From Anaerolineales bacterium (GTDB lineage Bacteria > Chloroflexota > Anaerolineae > Anaerolineales > UBA11579): a stretch of DNA of 42,453 nucleotides. The notes beneath the pieces are model-generated. The model worked only from the letters and a program-made list of their open reading frames with translations. It was not told where the DNA came from and searched no databases. The DNA lies in assembly GCA_016935415.1 (NCBI GenBank), contig JAFGRA010000360.1:1-42453 (forward strand), written 5' to 3'. Made by a program: the position numbers and the translations under genes. This document shows positions 37,044 to 42,453 of the stretch, one piece after another (position 1 is the stretch's first letter; every line of letters begins with the position of its first letter).

Positions 37044-38804
37044 TTATTCAGCCAGCGGGGAAACACCACTGAGGTTATAGATCCACACATGTGCGGTGCC
37101 ATTTAACAATATCGTCTTTTCGGGCGTATGCGCGCTGAGATAAGCATCCAGTTCCGGGCTTTCCTGGCGCTGCTCCTCGCGGACGTAATACACCAGGAAG
37201 TCGGCCTGTTCCAGATCGTAAGTTTCAATCGGGGAAATGTAGACCGTCTCACCATCAAAGAAGGGCGTGAAGTATTCCGCATAGCGCGTGGCCGCCGAAA
37301 TATCATCCCTATAAGAGTCGTTGAGGTACTCGGCCGCCAGACTCAAACCCTCTCCATCTCCCAATAAGAAGATTTGCTTCGCTGCTTCTGTGCCGCCGAA
37401 CAATGGCTCATAGTAAGCCACCATATATGGAAACGAGCGCACGAACGGCAGCACGTGGAAAAGCACCACCAGCAGCCCTCCCACTGTGTAGGTGAAAGCT
37501 TCCGGCGACAGTTTGATCGCCTTGAATTTATTGCGCCCCCAATCCAATGCCCGCACCAGATAATATCCGGCCACAATGTCCAGAAACAGAAAGCTGGGCA
37601 ACAGGTAACGTTGGATTTGTTTTGCGGCCATGCCCATCACCAGCATAAATCCCAAGGCGAACACCAGCAGGTAAATCACGCGCCCATCCCAATCATCGAG
37701 CCGTTTCCTGAACAGGTCGACCAACAGCCAGCCGAAAGCCACCAACCCGAAGATCAAGGTCAACGGCGTGGTGCGATACAGCCAGGTCAGCGGGTAGAAG
37801 CTCGGGCCAGGAGTGTAAACCAACTCGCCCCGGAAGAACTGGCGCGGCGAATCGAAGACCTGATACTGGCGGTATTCTTCCAGTTTGGCGATCACAGCCG
37901 GGTTGTTGCTGTACAGCGCCTCGACTTCTTCAGCGGTCACATCGCCGCCATGCGGCGTATTCACCCCCCACATCACGCCGGTCACCAACCGCGAGAGGGT
38001 GTAGCGCGGCTGTGTCCACATCGCCGGCCAACCCACATAGAAGGTAATCACCAGCAGCAGCAGCCAGATTCCCGCCAATTTTAGGCGCGGGAACCATTTG
38101 AAGCCAAAGGCTTTTTGGGCGCGGTCGAACAGCGCCAGGAAATCATTCGGTTGGAAAAGGATGGTGAGTACAGCCGCCCCTACCAACAGAATCGCATTGA
38201 CATTGGTCAGCAACGCCAACCCACCCAATACCCCGGAAAAAGCGATCCAGGGCCACTGCTTTTCTTTAGAAAATGCTACCAGCAAGGCAACGAAAGACAG
38301 TATGATGAAGGTAGCCGACACAGCATGCACATGCACGGCGCGCGTGTAGGCCAGCACGAACGGGTCCAGGGCAATGATCGTGCAAATGATGAAGCTCTGT
38401 CCGACGCGCAGCACCTGGTTGAGCAGGTAGAACAAGACCACACAGCCAATGGCGGTCAGCACGCCAACCGCAAAGCGGCCGAGTATGATCCAATCTACGC
38501 CGTTATAGACATCGAAGCTGATCTTGTTAGCAACCTTGAAGGTGAACCCGACGATCCACATGGTGATTACATTGGGATGCGTCATCTGGTAAGTGCCGCC
38601 GAAATTGCCGTCCAGCAGGGCGTCCCAGAAATTGAGCGAGCGGATGTGCCATAGGCTTTCATCGACGGTCAGGTAGCCGCCAATTTCCAAGATGCGCGGT
38701 ACCAGAGCAATCACGAACAAGAGCAGCGCCAGCAGCAACACAGAGATATTTATACGGCTCACCAATTTTTTCATTCGGGCTTCTCCTGCTGTTGTTTCCC
38801 GCAA
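37044..38804 (-). CDS. GT39-like multi-pass membrane glycosyltransferase
   Basis: VDESLWHIRSLNFWDALLDGNFGGTYQMTHPNVITMWIVGF and multiple TM segments; alternative start MKKLVSRINIS a few codons in. Confidence 0.82.
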   Translation of the reverse strand: MRETTAGEARMKKLVSRINISVLLLALLLFVIALVPRILEIGGYLTVDESLWHIRSLNFWDALLDGNFGGTYQMTHPNVITMWIVGFTFKVANKISFDVYNGVDWIILGRFAVGVLTAIGCVVLFYLLNQVLRVGQSFIICTIIALDPFVLAYTRAVHVHAVSATFIILSFVALLVAFSKEKQWPWIAFSGVLGGLALLTNVNAILLVGAAVLTILFQPNDFLALFDRAQKAFGFKWFPRLKLAGIWLLLLVITFYVGWPAMWTQPRYTLSRLVTGVMWGVNTPHGGDVTAEEVEALYSNNPAVIAKLEEYRQYQVFDSPRQFFRGELVYTPGPSFYPLTWLYRTTPLTLIFGLVAFGWLLVDLFRKRLDDWDGRVIYLLVFALGFMLVMGMAAKQIQRYLLPSFLFLDIVAGYYLVRALDWGRNKFKAIKLSPEAFTYTVGGLLVVLFHVLPFVRSFPYMVAYYEPLFGGTEAAKQIFLLGDGEGLSLAAEYLNDSYRDDISAATRYAEYFTPFFDGETVYISPIETYDLEQADFLVYYVREEQRQESPELDAYLSAHTPEKTILLNGTAHVWIYNLSGVSPLAE

Positions 38805-38920
38805 TCGGGTCGGATTTAGGGGATTATAACAATGAATCCAGCGTTAGATGGGATGGGAATCCCCCTAAAAAATACCCGCGATTGGTCAAACGACTAAAAG
38901 GCTTCCCTTCCGGGTTGGCT

Positions 38921-39085
38921 TTACTCCTCAGCAGGCTCGAAGGCCGGCTGGCGTTTGCGGATCAGGGCGATCAGACGTTGGCGTTCGCGCAGCGTTTTGG
39001 CTTCTGCCAGTTGCTGCTTGAGCTTACCCAGGCGTTTCTTGCGCCGTTTGCGGCGGCGAATATCTTTCTGGCGTTGGGTCGACAT
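38921..39085 (-). CDS. Small highly basic protein (54 aa), uncharacterised
   Basis: MSTQRQKDIRRRKRRKKRLGKLKQQLAEAKTLRERQRLIALIRKRQPAFEPAEE; start at 39085 has a purine-rich stretch (GAGGAAGG) upstream. Confidence 0.65.
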   Translation of the reverse strand: MSTQRQKDIRRRKRRKKRLGKLKQQLAEAKTLRERQRLIALIRKRQPAFEPAEE

Positions 39086-39114
39086 AGTTATCCTTCCTCT
39101 ATTGTTAAGTTTAC

Positions 39115-39189
39115 AAAAAACGCCAACCGGCAAATGGTTCCAGGTACTTTGCTGCTTTTACAACAAATCGAACCAATTGCCGGTTAGCG
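39115..39189 (-). terminator. Long stem-loop followed on the minus strand by T-run; terminator downstream of CarD-like gene
   Basis: AACCGGCAAATGGTTC (39125-39140) vs GAACCAATTGCCGGTT (39170-39185), 15/16 paired; minus-strand exit reads GGCGTTTTTTG. Confidence 0.7.
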
Positions 39190-39289
39190 CAACGCGGTTT
39201 GCTTATCCTCATCCGGGCAGGGAATCATCAAACCGTGACGTTATCACACTCGTTTTTGATCTTGATTGTGCTCCAATCCAATACGTGGC

Positions 39290-39811
39290 TCAGTCGTCAC
39301 CATTCGAGCTTTTCGCGATACTGGTTTTCAGGGCCTGTTGGAGCTTCTTTTCCAGCGTGGCTCGGTCTTCAGCACGGACTATCGACCATTCATTCAAAAA
39401 CTGTTTTTTCATTTTCTCGAACGCGTCTCCCTCGCTAAAATTCAAGCGGGAGGAGACCCGTTTGCCATGCAGATCGCGAATCATGCGCGCTTTTTTACTC
39501 AAGGACAGGTCTTGAAACGTCTCAGAGATTTCTTTTTTCCGAGAACGATGGTTATCAGGCAATTCAGCGGGTGGCTTCCTGATCAGCGTAAGGGCACGTT
39601 TCATCTGACGTTTGGAGGCTACCGGGCGAATGTGGTCTACATCCACATGCTCAACCGGCAGCCAGTAAATACCATTGAAGGTCTTCACCCGGTAAAAAGC
39701 CTGTTTTTCTTGCTCCAAAACTTTTGTTTCTTTACCTTTGATTTGTCCAATCCCATAATTGGCATGGACGATCCAATCGCCTTTCGAAAATGTGTCTTGT
39801 GAAGTACTCAT
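39290..39811 (-). CDS. CarD-like/TRCF-RID domain transcriptional regulator
   Basis: FSKGDWIVHANYGIGQIKGKETKVLEQEKQAFYRVKTFNGIYWLPVEHVD; helical C-terminus. Confidence 0.85.
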   Translation of the reverse strand: MSTSQDTFSKGDWIVHANYGIGQIKGKETKVLEQEKQAFYRVKTFNGIYWLPVEHVDVDHIRPVASKRQMKRALTLIRKPPAELPDNHRSRKKEISETFQDLSLSKKARMIRDLHGKRVSSRLNFSEGDAFEKMKKQFLNEWSIVRAEDRATLEKKLQQALKTSIAKSSNGDD

Positions 39812-39823
39812 ACGATACTCTTT

Positions 39824-40036
39824 CTAGTACCTCCTGCTGCGGGTGCTTTTCTTATGCTGGCGGATCTTCATGCGGCGGATGGCTTTTTTCTTTGCCAACC
39901 GGCGCTGCTCATTCTTCGAGACGAACCAGCGCTTTTTGCGCACTGCACTCTTGATGCCACTGCGAGACACAACTTTCTTAAATCGACGGAGCAATTGTTG
40001 CTGCGATTCACCATTTCTAAGTTCTACTTTAACCAA
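39824..40036 (-). CDS. rpsU: 30S ribosomal protein S21
   Basis: MVKVELRNGESQQQLLRRFKKVVSRSGIKSAVRKKRWFVSKNEQRRLAKKKAIRRMKIRQ; TTG start preceded by AAGGAGG. Confidence 0.9.
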   Translation of the reverse strand: MVKVELRNGESQQQLLRRFKKVVSRSGIKSAVRKKRWFVSKNEQRRLAKKKAIRRMKIRQHKKSTRSRRY

Positions 40037-40360
40037 AGCGATAAACCTCCTTATCTATTATTTTCTGGAAACCAAAAATTTCCGATCAGATCACACACAT
40101 CCAACCGGAACCATTTATGCATTACAGGGAAAAGCAAAAAGATTTGGGCAAAATCGCACCAAATCCTAAGAAGCTCCCGCTAAGTTGGGAAAGGCATTAC
40201 GAAACCTTCGATCTATCTCAACCAACCGTCCCCCTATTGTGATGGAACGATACCATCATTGTAAATATTTCTAGTTGATTTCTCCAATACTTCTTAGGTT
40301 ACCCTGAAAACTTACTCAGGTTCCAGATTCTTATTAATCTAAATTATAACACAAGACGCC

Positions 40361-40410
40361 TTTACAAATGACCCGAAGTCATTTACAATTGACCGCAAGT
40401 CATTTACAAG
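40361..40410 (+). promoter_or_regulatory. Tandem operator-like 21-bp repeats upstream of tetR-family gene
   Basis: TTTACAAATGACCCGAAGTCA (40361-40381), TTTACAATTGACCGCAAGTCA (40382-40402), partial TTTACAA (40403-); each has palindrome TGAC-N5-GTCA. Confidence 0.75.
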
Positions 40411-40418
40411 GAGACTCC

Positions 40419-41093
40419 ATGGAAAGAAAACGCGCCGTCACCGATTCCCAAAAAGAGCAGCGCCGCCAGACTATGCTCGACGCGGCCGAAAAACGCTTCA
40501 CCGAGGCGGCCTACGAGGTCATCAGCATGGATGAGATCGCACAACAAGCAAAAGTTGCCAAAGGAACGCTGTATCTATACTTCAAGACCAAAGAAGCCTT
40601 GTTCCTGGCGCTGTACACGCGCGTGTTGGAGCAGTGGTTCGATGAAATCGACGCCCGATTAGGAAAGCTGGCCGTCGCCCAAGATGCCTGCACGACAGCA
40701 GAATTCACCACCCTGGTGGGCGAAACGCTCTCCCACTACCCGATCTTGACGCGGCTGATGTCGATCACGCACAGCATCCTGGAACGCAACATCGACGCAA
40801 CTGCCGCGCTGGCTTTTAAACAGATGCTGAGTATGCGCCTGCTGCACACCGGCCAACTGACCGAAACCTGCCTGCCATTCCTGAAACCCGGACAAGGTCC
40901 GCATCTATTCTTGCAACTGTACGCCCTGGTGATCGGCATCCAGAGCATGGCCGAACCAGCCCCGGTCGTCAGGCCCTTGCTCGAGCGTCCCGATCTGCAA
41001 ATCTTCCAGATTGACTTTTCGAAAGAACTCTTATCCGCCCTGACCTTATTATTACTAGGGATCGAATCCCAAGCGAGGAACCAATACAACTGA
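40419..41093 (+). CDS. TetR/AcrR family transcriptional regulator
   Basis: RRQTMLDAAEKRFTEAAYEVISMDEIAQQAKVAKGTLYLYFKTKEALFLALY; ATG at 40419 preceded by AAGGAG. Confidence 0.93.
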   Translation: MERKRAVTDSQKEQRRQTMLDAAEKRFTEAAYEVISMDEIAQQAKVAKGTLYLYFKTKEALFLALYTRVLEQWFDEIDARLGKLAVAQDACTTAEFTTLVGETLSHYPILTRLMSITHSILERNIDATAALAFKQMLSMRLLHTGQLTETCLPFLKPGQGPHLFLQLYALVIGIQSMAEPAPVVRPLLERPDLQIFQIDFSKELLSALTLLLLGIESQARNQYN

Positions 41094-41235
41094 ACAAATC
41101 GCCCTGATTACCGGCGGAAATTCCGGCCTGGGCTACGAATGTGCGCGTGTGATCGCACAATCAACAGACTGGCACATCTTCATCGCCAGCCGCAACCTCG
41201 AAAAATCTACCCAGGCAGCCAACCGGCTCAACGCC
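41086..41235 (+). pseudogene. N-terminal remnant of short-chain dehydrogenase/reductase
   Basis: TTEQIALITGGNSGLGYECARVIAQSTDWHIFIASRNLEKSTQAANRLNA has the SDR TGxxxGxG motif, then homology stops abruptly. Confidence 0.8.
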
Positions 41236-41778
41236 CACAAACACATAATTGAGCACCCCCGTGATCCCCGACACCGTTCCCAGGCGGGTGCGGAACCACA
41301 TCGCCAGCATATTGCTAGAAAGCAGTGTCAGCGCACCCTGCCCAAAAGTACGCAGAAAAAAGAACGCCAGGAAGAGCATGAACAGATTGCGGGCCTGGGA
41401 AGTGAACAGGCAGGTCAGCCCCAGCATCAGCAAACTGATCAATGTCAGCCGCCGGATGCCCCACTTATGCATTAAAGTACCCAGGAACGGCTGGGGAATT
41501 GCTGCCAACAACGTCCCACCCATATAAGCCGCCGATAATTGGCTCAAACTAAGGTTGAAAGTCTCGCGAAAATAAGGGTTAAAAACGGATACCAGGAAGG
41601 TCTGGCCCGGGCTGGTTGCCAGGAGCGTTACGACCGAAATCGGAACGATCATCCAACCATAAAAAAACGGTAGGTGACCTGCCAGCCAATGGCGTTTTGA
41701 GGTTTGCGAAGTTTCCACGTGCACCGCCTTGCATGAATTCGAGGGTTCTATATTAGTGGAAGAAGCCTGAAAAAGCAA
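41236..41778 (-). pseudogene. Truncated MFS transporter (N-terminal half only)
   Basis: FYGWMIVPISVVTLLATSPGQTFLVSVFNPYFRETFNLSLSQLSAAYMGGTLLAAIPQPFLGTLMHKWGIRRLTLISLLML...GVLNYVFVG, then runs into antisense SDR sequence. Confidence 0.8.
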
Positions 41779-41901
41779 TCAAGCAGAGCCAGAACGTGAA
41801 TTTTTGTGGAAATCACGACCAGTAATATTGACGCGCGTAAAAAACTCTGATAGACTCCCGCCTCGTACGTTTAAAATTCGGATTCTATTCAAATACAAAC
41901 C

Positions 41902-41930
41902 TTGTATAAGCACAAGCCGTCTGGTATAAT
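41902..41930 (+). promoter_or_regulatory. Strong sigma70-like promoter for tRNA-tuf operon
   Basis: TTGTAT (41902-41907), 17-nt spacer, TATAAT (41925-41930). Confidence 0.75.
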
Positions 41931-41968
41931 GCCTTGCGCTTTAACGGGCGTTTTTAATAATAGAATAC

Positions 41969-42041
41969 GCCGACGTAGCTCAGTTGGCAGAGCACTCGCC
42001 TTGTAAGCGAGCTGTCATGGGTTCGAATCCCATCGTCGGCT
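41969..42041 (+). tRNA. tRNA-Thr (TGT)
   Basis: GCCGACG/CGTCGGC acceptor, anticodon loop CTTGTAA, GGGTTCGAATCCC T-arm. Confidence 0.95.
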
Positions 42042-42123
42042 TCCGTTGCAGGTTAGTGAGCATGGCTGGAGACCCGGCCCTGCTTGCCAGCCCACAACGG
42101 AGCTACGATAAACATTCTAACCC

Positions 42124-42206
42124 GGGCGGATACCCAAGCGGCCAAAGGGGACTGACTGTAAATCAGTTGTCAGATGACTTCGGAGGTTCGAATCCTTCTC
42201 CGCCCA
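42124..42206 (+). tRNA. tRNA-Tyr (GTA)
   Basis: GGGCGGA/TCCGCCC acceptor, anticodon loop CTGTAAA, long variable arm, GGTTCGAATCC. Confidence 0.95.
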
Positions 42207-42257
42207 CTCAGACTAGAGCCGAGCGTTTAAAAACCTCGGCTTAGTCGTGTGTAATTA

Positions 42258-42330
<73 letters not shown>

Positions 42331-42379
42331 CTCGAATTACACATCTTTCAAATGTCATGATTGAAGGAGATGAAGATAC

Positions 42380-42453
42380 ATGGGTAAGGAAAAATTTGTA
42401 CGCGATAAGCCGCACCTGAACGTCGGGACGATGGGACACATCGACCACGGGAA
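42380..42453 (+). CDS. tuf: Elongation factor Tu, N-terminal part (truncated by window edge)
   Basis: MGKEKFVRDKPHLNVGTMGHIDHG; GGAG upstream; follows tRNA cluster. Confidence 0.93.
   Translation, partial: MGKEKFVRDKPHLNVGTMGHIDHG

Noticed and set aside
37374-38084. 236-aa plus-strand ORF
   Set aside because: Antisense to GT39-like gene; His/Gln-rich noise
40302-40325. Small hairpin CCTGAAAACTTACTCAGG upstream of rpsU/tetR
   Set aside because: Only 5-bp stem; not distinguishable from chance
41149-41475. 108-aa plus-strand ORF as a real gene
   Set aside because: Only its first ~29 residues are SDR-like; the rest is antisense MFS sequence, so it is a product of the deletion fusion

Overview
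The window looks like a chromosomal segment from a Chloroflexota/Anaerolineae-like bacterium (lineage inferred from gene content and style, not proven). From 1 to about 31.5 kb every supported gene lies on the minus strand and forms a surface-glycan island. It contains GT39/ArnT-like membrane proteins, many GT2 and GT4 glycosyltransferases, a NodU/TobZ-type carbamoyltransferase coupled to an alpha/beta hydrolase, two Methyltransf_24-like methyltransferases, and an MsbA/PglK-like ABC exporter. At its promoter-proximal end is a tightly coupled nonulosonic-acid (legionaminate-type) operon: LegC-like aminotransferase, wHTH regulator, two tandem paralogous GT-B-like proteins, LegF, LegI, LegG, LegH, a PtmE-like CBS-nucleotidyltransferase and LegB. 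From 31.8 kb onward is a mostly plus-strand housekeeping segment: REC-roadblock-like regulator, tRNA-Gln, glmU, CNNM/CorC-like protein, cytidine deaminase, phosphoesterase, a GT39-like protein, a small basic protein, a CarD-like protein, rpsU, TetR, a fused SDR/MFS gene wreck, tRNA-Thr(TGT), tRNA-Tyr(GTA), tRNA-Thr(GGT), and the start of tuf. Leading candidates for new biology are the tandem paralogs (27270-29770) as possible nonulosonate transferases, and the regulator embedded in that operon. No CRISPR array or transposase was seen. All calls come from reading the sequence and translations; no database search was run.
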